This document shows, piece after piece, positions 1 through 7,009 of a DNA stretch of 22,758 nucleotides. A model generated the notes under the pieces. It made no database searches, had not been told where the DNA came from, and worked only from the letters and a program-made list of their open reading frames with translations. Source of the DNA: E44-bin46 sp964354655. Lineage in GTDB: Bacteria; Chloroflexota; Dehalococcoidia; Dehalococcoidales; E44-bin46. The stretch is from positions 1 through 22,758 of the forward strand of contig CAYHAL010000021.1 of NCBI GenBank assembly GCA_964354655.1. Reading direction: 5' to 3'. Each line of letters begins with the position of its first letter. Position 1 is the stretch's first letter. The position numbers and the translations under genes were made by a program.

Positions 1-2
1 AA

Positions 3-725
3 ATGTGGAGGCGGGTTCTCTTTAGATTACAGAACCTGAAATTACAGAAACCGACCGTAAGGTGGAAGCCCTTAGCCATCGGGCTGGGTTCAGCGCTTGC
101 CTTCCTGCTTGTCTTCTGCCTGGCACCGGTTAAATGGGTATCTTACACCGCTGATGAGACGTATCAGGCTACCGAGACCTATTATGTCAGTGAACCCTAT
201 ACCTGGGAGGAGCCGTATATAGATACCGAGCCTTATACCGACATTGAAACCTACTATGAGATGGAACCCCGTGAGGAGGCTGTGCCCATTGACTATGTAG
301 TGACCGGTGAGGAGGGATATAACTATTTTGGTGGCGGAGGGTTTTATGTCCGGGTATATATCAAGAATACCGATGTAATCGGCGGCGATTTCACTGTGCT
401 ATTTGATTTGACGTTACACGGCGGGTCAAAAACCACCGAATCTAAGACAAAATATATTGCGGCAGGCAGGGAAGAAAAGCTCACCCTATCCTATCATGGG
501 GCAGCGCTGAGTTCCTTTACCTATTCGGTTACTCCCCCAACCAAAACCGCTACCGTCTACCGGGAAGTGGAAAAAACCAGAGAGGTCGTCAAATATCGAC
601 CGGTAGTAAAGTACCGGGAGGTTACTGAGTATAGATATGTCCCCAAAGAGAGGACTGTCTGGAAGACAAGACCGGTAACCGGCTGGAAGAGGGTCTCAAT
701 GCTGGAATACCTGCGCAGTTACTGA
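3..725 (+). CDS. Membrane-anchored hypothetical protein with acidic and basic six-residue repeats
   Basis: I do not recognise this as a named family. What is visible: a basic N-terminus, one hydrophobic segment at about residues 24-43 (signal anchor or signal peptide; Cys39 lacks a good lipobox), then a presumably exported part. Residues 52-87 are six perfect hexads of the form E-[T/P]-Y-x-x-x. Residues 95-180 look like a beta-rich globular domain with a glycine run (110-113). Residues 185-232 are eight hexads of the form x-[aromatic/x]-R-x-V-x, with Arg (once Lys) at position 3 and Val at position 5 in all eight. The N-terminal repeat is acidic and the C-terminal one basic. The ATG is only two bases from the window edge, so the true start may lie upstream. 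It converges on the FAH-family gene with a 35-bp gap. Function unknown; a cell-surface or envelope role is only an inference. Confidence 0.75.
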   Translation: MWRRVLFRLQNLKLQKPTVRWKPLAIGLGSALAFLLVFCLAPVKWVSYTADETYQATETYYVSEPYTWEEPYIDTEPYTDIETYYEMEPREEAVPIDYVVTGEEGYNYFGGGGFYVRVYIKNTDVIGGDFTVLFDLTLHGGSKTTESKTKYIAAGREEKLTLSYHGAALSSFTYSVTPPTKTATVYREVEKTREVVKYRPVVKYREVTEYRYVPKERTVWKTRPVTGWKRVSMLEYLRSY

Positions 726-760
726 CGACGCAGCTCTATTGGGGCAAAAGCCAAAGTAGC

Positions 761-1525
761 CTATTGGTTTTCACTGATGACATAGTTTTTCAGGGTGCCG
801 ATAGGCTCTATTTTTATCTCTACTGTGTCGCCGGGGTACATCGGACCGATGCCGCTGGGGGTGCCGGTAGCAATAATATCACCCGGTAGCAAGCTCATCA
901 CATGAGAGATGAAGTTTATCAGCTGGGGGACGGTATAGACGAGGTCGGAGGTATTGCCCTGCTGTTTGAGCTCTCCATTTAAAAAGGTTTCCAGAGTAAC
1001 ATTTCCCGGGTCAAGTTCGGTCTCAATACACGGTCCAATAGCAGCAAAGGTATTAAAACCTTTGGCCCTAGTCCACTGCCCGTTCTTAATTTGCAGGTCA
1101 CGGGCGGTCACATCGTTAAAGCAGGTATAGCCCAGGACGTAGTCCAAGGCATCGTCTACTGATACCTGCCAGGCTGCTTTCTTAATCACTACCCCGAGCT
1201 CGCCCTCGTAGTCAACTCTAGTTGAGGCGGAGGGGTAAATAATACTGTCCTCAGGTCCAATCACCGCAGTCGATGGTTTCAGGAAAATCAAAGGGGCATC
1301 AGGCAGAGGGGCATTAAGCTCTTTAGCGTGGCTGTAGTAATTAAGGCCTAGGGCTACTATTTTGGAGGGGAGACATGGCGGTAGAAGTTTAACCTCGCTT
1401 AACTGGTAGTAGTGGTCAGAGACTTTAAGGTGACGGAAAGGCTTGTCCTCAATGACTTGGATAGATTCGTCATGGAGTATGCCATATCTAACCTTGTTAT
1501 CAACGGCAAAGCGTACAATCTTCAT
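761..1525 (-). CDS. Fumarylacetoacetate hydrolase (FAH) family protein
   Basis: Member of the FAH superfamily: metal-dependent C-C bond hydrolases, decarboxylases or tautomerases acting on beta-keto acid-like or acylpyruvate substrates in the cytoplasm. Visible family features are an NYYSHAKE segment, the acidic GELGVVIKK strand that supplies metal ligands, NDVTARDLQ, WTRAKGFNTFAAIGP and the C-terminal TGTPSGIGPM loop. From the chosen ATG the protein is 254 residues, usual for single-domain members. A GTG at 1597 would add 24 residues and overlap the preceding stop, but the family normally begins near the MKIVRF segment, so I use the ATG at 1525. It lies 53 bp downstream of the pyruvate-kinase-domain gene on the same strand, so the two are probably cotranscribed. 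The exact substrate cannot be told from sequence. Confidence 0.85.
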   Translation of the reverse strand: MKIVRFAVDNKVRYGILHDESIQVIEDKPFRHLKVSDHYYQLSEVKLLPPCLPSKIVALGLNYYSHAKELNAPLPDAPLIFLKPSTAVIGPEDSIIYPSASTRVDYEGELGVVIKKAAWQVSVDDALDYVLGYTCFNDVTARDLQIKNGQWTRAKGFNTFAAIGPCIETELDPGNVTLETFLNGELKQQGNTSDLVYTVPQLINFISHVMSLLPGDIIATGTPSGIGPMYPGDTVEIKIEPIGTLKNYVISENQ

Positions 1526-1578
1526 GAGCCAAAAAATAAGTTTACACCGGCTGCCCATAGATTTCAAGCGGTAGGTAT

Positions 1579-2142
1579 TTACAAGTGAGGCTTGCACAGA
1601 ATCTCTTTAACCTTGAGGTCAAAGAAGTTGTGGGTGTTGACCGGTGTGAGCACAATGGCAGTATCAGCGCCTCGGCTGGTGCCAGCTATAGAGATAATGT
1701 CCTCATCGGTGCGCACCAGCCCGGCATCAGCCGCCATCAGGGCTATCTCACAGGCAACTTTAATCCCCTCACCGAAGATGCGTAGAGTACTGGCAATTGT
1801 ATCCCCAATAGCCACGGTATTGAATTTGGTGCGCAGGGCTCGGCTAACGCCGTGAAAGGCGTGGGTGGTAGTAAGGATTGTGCCTCCCTTACTCTCAACT
1901 ATTTTCCTATTCTCTTCGGTAAATTCCTGAGTATTGGGTTCACGCAGGCCGGTAGCATGACTGACCACGATAACCCTCAGTCCCTGAAAGGCATCCATAG
2001 CCTTGACTGCGGTATCACCTCTGGTGGATGCCACCACTATATTCTTGATACCTAGCTCCTCAGCCCGCTGTCTGGCGATGCGTAATACCGCCTCAGTATT
2101 CTCACTCCCCGGGTTGTCGAAATATACCGTCTTTGATTCCAT
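1579..2142 (-). CDS. Stand-alone pyruvate kinase alpha/beta (C-terminal) domain protein
   Basis: A 187-residue protein that resembles only the C-terminal alpha/beta domain of pyruvate kinase; the catalytic barrel is absent. Such stand-alone domains are known from archaea and several anaerobic bacteria, and their function is not settled. Visible features: an N-terminal NPGSENTEAVLRIA segment, VVASTRGDTAVKA, VVSHATGLREPN, GGTILTTTHAFHGVSR and a C-terminal SIAGTSRGADTAIVL strand, which together suggest a phosphate- or nucleotide-binding pocket. The ATG is preceded by an AAGGAGAT ribosome binding site at good spacing, which fixes the start. It is first of a two-gene minus-strand unit with the FAH-family gene and is divergent from argJ. 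It should not be annotated as an active pyruvate kinase. Confidence 0.82.
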   Translation of the reverse strand: MESKTVYFDNPGSENTEAVLRIARQRAEELGIKNIVVASTRGDTAVKAMDAFQGLRVIVVSHATGLREPNTQEFTEENRKIVESKGGTILTTTHAFHGVSRALRTKFNTVAIGDTIASTLRIFGEGIKVACEIALMAADAGLVRTDEDIISIAGTSRGADTAIVLTPVNTHNFFDLKVKEILCKPHL

Positions 2143-2189
2143 CCTGTATCTCCTTCCAACAAAATGCCTCTGCTAGTCATTTTATCACA

Positions 2190-2218
2190 TTGCCTAGGTA
2201 TAGCGACTATGGTATATT
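2190..2218 (+). promoter_or_regulatory. Strong sigma70-type promoter for argJ
   Basis: TTGCCT (2190-2195), a 17-bp spacer, and TATATT (2213-2218) preceded by TGG, giving an extended -10. Transcription should begin around 2224-2226, which is where the likely GTG start of argJ lies, so the message may be leaderless. The opposite strand carries a TGTGATAAAAT at 2179-2189 that could be the -10 region of the divergent pyruvate-kinase-domain gene, with no clear -35. Prediction only. Confidence 0.55.
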
Positions 2219-2225
2219 TTATCCA

Positions 2226-3443
2226 GTGGAAGCCGGGATTAAATTTATTGCTTCGGGCAGTGTCACCTCGCCTCGGGGGTTTCGTGCTGGTGCCACCTAC
2301 GCCGGGATAAAGAGGAAAGCCAACGATGTTTTAGACCTGGGTATCCTCTTTTCCGAGGTGACGTGTGTGGCTACGGCTTTATTTACTACCAATCGGATTA
2401 AGGCAGCCCCCATAGTTCTATCCCAGCGGCGTTTACAATCGGGGAGGGTTTCGGCGGTGGTGGTAAATAGTGGCTGTGCCAATGCCTTTACCGGTGAGCC
2501 GGGGGTTGCCGATGCTGCCGAGATGGCAGAGCTAGCCGCTAAGAATATCGGGGTATCACCCGAAGACGTTCTGGTGGCTAGCACCGGGGTGATTGGGCAA
2601 CGGCTACCGATGGCGCTGATAAAAGCTGGCATAAAACAGGTGGCTCTTGATAAGGATGGTGGTCAAAAGCTGGCCAGGGCAATGATGACCACCGATACCG
2701 TTCCTAAAGAAGCAGCCATAGCTGTCAGGGTTGATGACAGTGGGTTTACCATTGGTGGGGTAGCCAAAGGTGCGGGGATGATTCATCCCAACCTGGCTAC
2801 TTTGCTTTGTTTTCTGACCACTGATGCTGTTGTGGATATAGATTTTCTTAAATTGGCGCTACGAAAAGCGGCTGACATTTCCTTTAATATGATTTCAATT
2901 GATGGCGATACCAGTCCCAGCGATATGATGTTAATAATGGCTAACGGACTGGTGGGCAACAAGCCTATTTCACAAGGCAATAGGCAGGATGATGCCTTCC
3001 AGCAAGCCCTTGACCAGCTCTGTATTTATCTGGCTAAATGTGTTGTCCGTGATGGTGAGGGGGCGACTAAGCTTATTGAGGTTACGGTTAGTGGGGCACC
3101 TAGTGCTGCCGAGGCTAGGTTAGCTGCCAGGACAGTAGTAAGTTCGCCCTTGGTTAAGGCGGCAATACATGGCGCTGACCCTAACTGGGGGCGGATTATA
3201 GTGGCGGTAGGGCGGAGTGGTGTGGAGGTTGTGGAATCAAAGATTGACCTCTATATCGGTAATATCTGTGTGGTAAAGGCTGGCTGTCCATTATCCTTTG
3301 ATAACCAAGCATTGATAAGGGCATTGCGTGGTGACGAGGTGCCAATAAACCTGAAGCTGAACCTGGGCGCGGCTACAGCTACCGCCTGGGGCTGCGACCT
3401 GTCTGAGGAATATGTAACCATTAACAGTCAGTACATGACCTGA
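2226..3443 (+). CDS. argJ: Bifunctional glutamate N-acetyltransferase / ornithine acetyltransferase ArgJ
   Basis: ArgJ transfers the acetyl group from N-acetylornithine to glutamate, and in many species also makes N-acetylglutamate from acetyl-CoA, so it runs the first and fifth steps of arginine synthesis as a cycle. The self-cleavage motif is present (KGAGMIHPN followed by LATLL); Thr192, counted from the chosen start, would become the catalytic N-terminal residue of the beta chain. The reading frame extends back to a TTG at 2133, but that would overlap the divergent gene and add 31 residues without family character. The GTG at 2226 gives 405 residues, the usual length, and starts just before the expected IKFIASGSVTSPRGF segment. 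There is no ribosome binding site before this GTG, but a strong promoter sits at leaderless distance. First gene of the arg cluster; a repeat element separates it from argB. Confidence 0.9.
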   Translation: MEAGIKFIASGSVTSPRGFRAGATYAGIKRKANDVLDLGILFSEVTCVATALFTTNRIKAAPIVLSQRRLQSGRVSAVVVNSGCANAFTGEPGVADAAEMAELAAKNIGVSPEDVLVASTGVIGQRLPMALIKAGIKQVALDKDGGQKLARAMMTTDTVPKEAAIAVRVDDSGFTIGGVAKGAGMIHPNLATLLCFLTTDAVVDIDFLKLALRKAADISFNMISIDGDTSPSDMMLIMANGLVGNKPISQGNRQDDAFQQALDQLCIYLAKCVVRDGEGATKLIEVTVSGAPSAAEARLAARTVVSSPLVKAAIHGADPNWGRIIVAVGRSGVEVVESKIDLYIGNICVVKAGCPLSFDNQALIRALRGDEVPINLKLNLGAATATAWGCDLSEEYVTINSQYMT

Positions 3444-3502
3444 GAAATTGTTTATGGGGGAAGAGGAGATACGAAACAAATTTAGGGAGTTGTAGAAATT
3501 AA

Positions 3503-3586
3503 GGGAGTTATAGAGGGGCGAAGCCCCTCTTAAAAAACACTCCCCTTTCCCCTTATCAAGGGGAAGGGGATACAGGGGATAGGGTT
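3503..3586 (+). repeat. Palindromic repeat copy R1 (hairpin A then B)
   Basis: Hairpin A: 8-bp perfect stem 3512-3519/3523-3530 with a GAA loop, core GCGAAGC. Hairpin B: 3541-3570, about 13 bp with a single bulged T and an ATC loop. The tail TACAGGGGATAGGGTT (3571-3586) runs into the argB start. The first 12 bases of the element (3503-3514) are also present once more at 3485-3496 with one mismatch, like a partial tandem copy of the left end. No T-run follows either hairpin. Copies elsewhere in the window are described under R2 to R7. Confidence 0.85.
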
Positions 3587-4388
3587 GGTAAGATTGAATA
3601 AAGTTATCGTGGTTAAGATTGGTGGGGCTACCTTAGGTAGTCATGATACTACTATTGAGGACATAGTCACCCTCCAGCAACAGGGTAAATCACTGGTTGT
3701 AGTCCATGGCGGGGGTAAGCTGATAACCGAGTGGCTCCAAAAGCGGGGGATTTCTACCCATTTTGTTGACGGTGAGCGGGTAACCAGTAAGGCGGCGCTA
3801 GAGGTAGTAATTGCTGTCCTCGCCGGGTTGGTCAACAAGGAGATTGTAGCTGGCATTAATAGTTTGGGTGGGAGGGCGATAGGTATTAGTGGAGTGGATG
3901 GAGCCCTTATTCAAGGCAGGGTTAAGGATAAAGAGCTAGGCTATGTTGGCACGGTGGTTAAAGTAAACCTTGCCCCTCTGCAGGCTCTATTAAAATTAGG
4001 CTATATCCCGGTAGTCGCTCCCGTTAGCTTCAATCTGTCTGATAAACCGGACGAAGCAACACGGGTGCTTAACATTAATGCCGATGTTGTAGCTGGTGAA
4101 ATTGCTGCCGCTATTGGTGCGGAAAGGCTTATCTTTTTGACCGATGTTGTTGGTGTCTGCGACCAATCAGGCAAGTTGCTACCTCATTTGTCATCTAGTG
4201 AAGCCGAAGCGTTAATAGCCTCGGGGGTGGCTTCAGAGGGGATGATGCCCAAGATTAAAGCCTGCCTGAGGGCTTTATCTAATACTCAAATTACCCGAAT
4301 CATAGATGGTAGGCAGCGGCATGCTTTACTTAGGGAGATTGAGGGAAGCGGCAGTGGCACAACAATTCAGGCCACTAGCCAAAAGTAA
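3585..4388 (+). CDS. argB: Acetylglutamate kinase ArgB
   Basis: ArgB phosphorylates N-acetylglutamate at the gamma carboxylate with ATP, the second step of arginine synthesis and commonly the point of arginine feedback. Amino-acid-kinase fold signatures are visible: KIGGATLG at the N-terminus, VVHGGGKLI for substrate/phosphate binding, NINADVVAGEIAAAIGAERLIFLTDVVGV in the nucleotide-binding half, and GGMMPKI-like EGMMPKIKA. Length about 264-267 residues is normal. There is no ATG near the N-terminus; the start is TTG at 3585 or TTG at 3594 (MNKVIVVKIGG). The AGGGGATAGGG that could act as ribosome binding site belongs to the tail of repeat R1. Followed directly by repeat R2, whose left end begins right after the stop codon. 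Confidence 0.92.
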   Translation: MVRLNKVIVVKIGGATLGSHDTTIEDIVTLQQQGKSLVVVHGGGKLITEWLQKRGISTHFVDGERVTSKAALEVVIAVLAGLVNKEIVAGINSLGGRAIGISGVDGALIQGRVKDKELGYVGTVVKVNLAPLQALLKLGYIPVVAPVSFNLSDKPDEATRVLNINADVVAGEIAAAIGAERLIFLTDVVGVCDQSGKLLPHLSSSEAEALIASGVASEGMMPKIKACLRALSNTQITRIIDGRQRHALLREIEGSGSGTTIQATSQK

Positions 4389-4389
4389 A

Positions 4390-4476
4390 GGGAGAGTTTA
4401 AGAGAGGCGAAGCCTCTCTAATATATCCAATTCCCCCTCTCCTTTGAAGGAGATGGGACTAAGGGGGTGAGGTTAA
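4390..4476 (+). repeat. Palindromic repeat copy R2 (hairpin A then B)
   Basis: Starts immediately after the argB stop. Hairpin A: 8-bp stem 4401-4408/4412-4419, GAA loop, core GCGAAGC. Relative to R1 one G-C pair has become A-T on both arms (4405/4415), so pairing is kept. Hairpin B: TCTCCTT/AAGGAGA around a TG loop (4438-4453) with further C-rich and G-rich flanks. The tail is AAGGGGGTGAGGTTAA. Ends about 30 bp before the argD start. Confidence 0.85.
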
Positions 4477-4505
4477 TAAATAATCTCATCAAATAGGGAG
4501 TAAAA

Positions 4506-5690
4506 ATGAGTCACTGGCAGGAGCTTGAGCACAAATACTTTATGCAAACTGTAGAGCGTTTACCGGTAACCCTGGTTAAGGGGCGGGGGGCACGGGTGTG
4601 GGATGAAGATGGTCGGGAGTATCTCGATTTTGTTGGCGGCTGGGCTTGTGATAGTCTGGGGCACTGTCATCCGGTGGTAGTTGAGGCGGTTACGGGGCAG
4701 GTGCAGATGCTTATCCAGACGTCAAATCAGTTGTATACCATCCCCCAAATTCGCTTGGCTGAGCTTTTGGTTCAGAATAGCTGTTTAGATAAGGTCTTTT
4801 TCTGCAATAGCGGTGCTGAGGCTAATGAAGGGGCGATCAAGCTAGCGCGGCGGTATGGGAAGCGCTACCTGAGTGGAGCCTACGAGATTATTACCACTAC
4901 TAATTCCTTTCATGGACGTACTCTAGCTATGGTGGCGGCTACCGGTCAGGTTAAGTTTCAGCAGCCATATCTACCCTTGCCGGCTGGTTTTGTCAATGTG
5001 GAGTATAACAACGTTGATGCCATAAAGGCAGCTACCAGTAGTCAGACCTGCGCCGTGATGTTAGAGCCAGTACAGGGAGAAGGCGGGGTCAATCTGCCTA
5101 GTGATAATTACTTGACCTCGGTGCGGAGGTGGTGTGACCAGAAGGGTATTCTACTTATTTTGGATGAGATTCAAACCGGTGTGGGGCGAATAGGAACACT
5201 TTTTGGCTACGAGCAGTATGGCATTGAACCTGATATAATGACGTTAGCTAAAGGTCTAGCTGGTGGCATACCCATCGGGGCTGTCTTGGCTAAGGAAAAA
5301 GCCGACGTATTCGTTCCCGGGGAGCATGGCTCTACTTTTGGTGGTAATCCAGTAGCCTGTGCCGCCGGTTATGCCACCCTAAAGTTTATTATTGATAACG
5401 ATGTTGCTGGCAATGCCAAGAGGGTGGGGCAGTATTTCGCTGCCAGATTAGAAGGGTTAAAACAGAAATTCCAGTTTATCACCGATGTGCGGGGGCGTGG
5501 ATTATTATTAGCTGTGGAGTTTAGTAGCGATATTGCCCAATCTGTGGTGATGGCTTGCCTTGAGGGAGGTTTGTTGGTTAACCAACTGAAGCCCAACGCC
5601 TTGCGTTTTATGCCTCCCCTTATTATTGGCAACGGGGAGGTCGATGAAGCACTAGGCATTTTAGATAAGGCATTGTCCACTATTAACTAG
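4506..5690 (+). CDS. argD: Acetylornithine aminotransferase ArgD
   Basis: PLP-dependent class III aminotransferase that converts N-acetylglutamate semialdehyde plus glutamate to N-acetylornithine; relatives also use succinyldiaminopimelate in lysine synthesis. Visible motifs: YLDFVGGWACDSLGHCHP, the SGAEANEGAIKLAR phosphate-binding segment, SFHGRT, LEPVQGEGGV, the LILDEIQTGVGR metal/PLP ring-binding motif and the PLP lysine in TLAKGLAGGIPIGA, then GSTFGGNPVACAAG. Length 394 residues is usual. The ATG has TAGGGAG upstream. It lies between repeat R2 and argG; the gap to argG is 65 bp and holds only a small ATAGGG/CCCTAT inverted repeat at 5691-5709. Assignment to arginine synthesis rests on the arg context. 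Confidence 0.93.
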   Translation: MSHWQELEHKYFMQTVERLPVTLVKGRGARVWDEDGREYLDFVGGWACDSLGHCHPVVVEAVTGQVQMLIQTSNQLYTIPQIRLAELLVQNSCLDKVFFCNSGAEANEGAIKLARRYGKRYLSGAYEIITTTNSFHGRTLAMVAATGQVKFQQPYLPLPAGFVNVEYNNVDAIKAATSSQTCAVMLEPVQGEGGVNLPSDNYLTSVRRWCDQKGILLILDEIQTGVGRIGTLFGYEQYGIEPDIMTLAKGLAGGIPIGAVLAKEKADVFVPGEHGSTFGGNPVACAAGYATLKFIIDNDVAGNAKRVGQYFAARLEGLKQKFQFITDVRGRGLLLAVEFSSDIAQSVVMACLEGGLLVNQLKPNALRFMPPLIIGNGEVDEALGILDKALSTIN

Positions 5691-5755
5691 ATAGGGGTGC
5701 TGGCCCTATGAATGTTAGTGAGCCTGGCTCTTTATTAGTTTAAGGGAGGTTTGGT

Positions 5756-6964
5756 ATGTCGGACAAAGTAGTACTGGCTTATAGTGGTGGGTTAGATACA
5801 TCGGTAGCCATCAACTGGATAAAAGAGAAGTATAACCTGGATGTTATTGCCCTGACCGTTGATGTCGGCAATGAGCGTGATTTCTCGGCTATCCGCCAGA
5901 AAGCACTCAATGTTGGTGCCATAAAGGCGTTAGTGGTAGATGCTAAGGACTCATTTGTTAATGAGTATGTTTTTCCCGCCTTGCAGGCGGATGCCCTTTA
6001 CGAGGGAGAATATCCCTTGGCTACCGCCTTAGCTCGCCCGTTAATGGCTAAGCTACTGGTGGATACAGCCCGGAAGGAGGGGGCTTCGGCAGTAGCTCAT
6101 GGTTGCACTGGTAAGGGCAATGACCAGGTTAGGTTTGATGTGAGCATCAATGCTTTGGCACCAGACCTTAAAATTATCGCTCCGGCTAGGGAATGGGGCA
6201 TGACCCGTGAACAGACTATTAACTATGCCCAGCGTCATGGTATTCCGGTGCCGGTTACTGTTGCCAGCCCGTATTCTATTGATGAAAACCTGTGGGGTAG
6301 GAGTGTTGAGTGCGGGGTTCTTGAGGACCCCTGGGTTGAGCCTCCAGAGGAGGTGTTCACCTGGACAATGTCGGTGGGGCAGACCCCAGATAAGCCAGAT
6401 TATGTGGAGATTGGCTTTGAAAAGGGCATCCCGGTTACTGTTGGTGGGAAGCAACTAGACGGCGTTAGCTTAATTCAGCAGCTAAATGAACTAGCCGGCA
6501 GGCATGGCGTAGGCAGGATTGACCATCTGGAGAACAGGCTGGTGGGAATAAAATCGAGGGAGGTCTATGAAGCCCCGGCAGCCAAGGTATTACTTCAGGC
6601 GCATCAGGCGTTAGAGGCGATGACCCTGTCAAAATCCCAACTGCGTTTTAAGCAAAAGGTAACCCAGGAGTACGCTGACCTCATCTATAACGGTCTGTGG
6701 TTCACTGCACTGCGTCAAGACCTGACTGCCTATGTCAAAAGCTCACAGCGCTTTGTTACTGGAACGGTGCGATTGAAACTATTTAAGGGAAGTTCAAGTG
6801 TAGTCGGGCGGAAATCACCATTTTCACTATATAGCTACGGTCTAGCCACCTATGACAAGGCTGATGTCTTTGACCAGAGTGCTTCCCCAGGCTTTATCCA
6901 CATTTGGGGGTTGCCGGCTCGGACTCAAGCCCAGACGCAGTCCAGGAGTGAAGCCGAGGATTGA
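5756..6964 (+). CDS. argG: Argininosuccinate synthase ArgG
   Basis: Joins citrulline and aspartate using ATP (to AMP and pyrophosphate) to form argininosuccinate, the seventh step of arginine synthesis. The ATP pyrophosphatase loop AYSGGLDTS is at residues 8-16; EGEYPLATALARPL, AHGCTGKGNDQVRF and YSIDENLWGRSVE, which bind citrulline and aspartate, follow. 402 residues matches the family. The start ATG has a GGGAGG ribosome binding site six bases upstream. The gap to argH is 45 bp, so the two are probably cotranscribed. An argF (ornithine carbamoyltransferase) that would supply citrulline is not between argD and argG and is not elsewhere in the window. Confidence 0.95.
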   Translation: MSDKVVLAYSGGLDTSVAINWIKEKYNLDVIALTVDVGNERDFSAIRQKALNVGAIKALVVDAKDSFVNEYVFPALQADALYEGEYPLATALARPLMAKLLVDTARKEGASAVAHGCTGKGNDQVRFDVSINALAPDLKIIAPAREWGMTREQTINYAQRHGIPVPVTVASPYSIDENLWGRSVECGVLEDPWVEPPEEVFTWTMSVGQTPDKPDYVEIGFEKGIPVTVGGKQLDGVSLIQQLNELAGRHGVGRIDHLENRLVGIKSREVYEAPAAKVLLQAHQALEAMTLSKSQLRFKQKVTQEYADLIYNGLWFTALRQDLTAYVKSSQRFVTGTVRLKLFKGSSSVVGRKSPFSLYSYGLATYDKADVFDQSASPGFIHIWGLPARTQAQTQSRSEAED

Positions 6965-7009
6965 ATAGGCGCTATGCATCATATAAGATAAATATAAGGA
7001 AGGTAGCAG

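Noticed and set aside
1526..1597. Upstream GTG start for the FAH-family gene
   Set aside because: The 24 extra residues would overlap the preceding stop and are not part of the family; the ATG at 1525 fits the usual N-terminus.
2133..2225. Upstream extension of argJ to a TTG at 2133
   Set aside because: It would overlap the divergent gene's start and place the coding region over the predicted promoter; the added 31 residues have no ArgJ character, while GTG 2226 gives the normal 405 residues.
3512..3570. Repeat hairpins as ordinary Rho-independent terminators
   Set aside because: None is followed by a run of T on the transcribed side, two hairpins occur per copy, and several copies lie between genes of one operon. 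R4, between convergent genes, remains possible as a terminator.
5691..5709. ATAGGG/CCCTAT inverted repeat after argD
   Set aside because: Six base pairs with a seven-base loop and no T-run; too weak for a terminator and unlike the repeat family.
6053..6454. Minus-strand open frame of 133 codons inside argG
   Set aside because: It lies entirely antisense to a well-conserved enzyme gene and lacks recognisable protein features.
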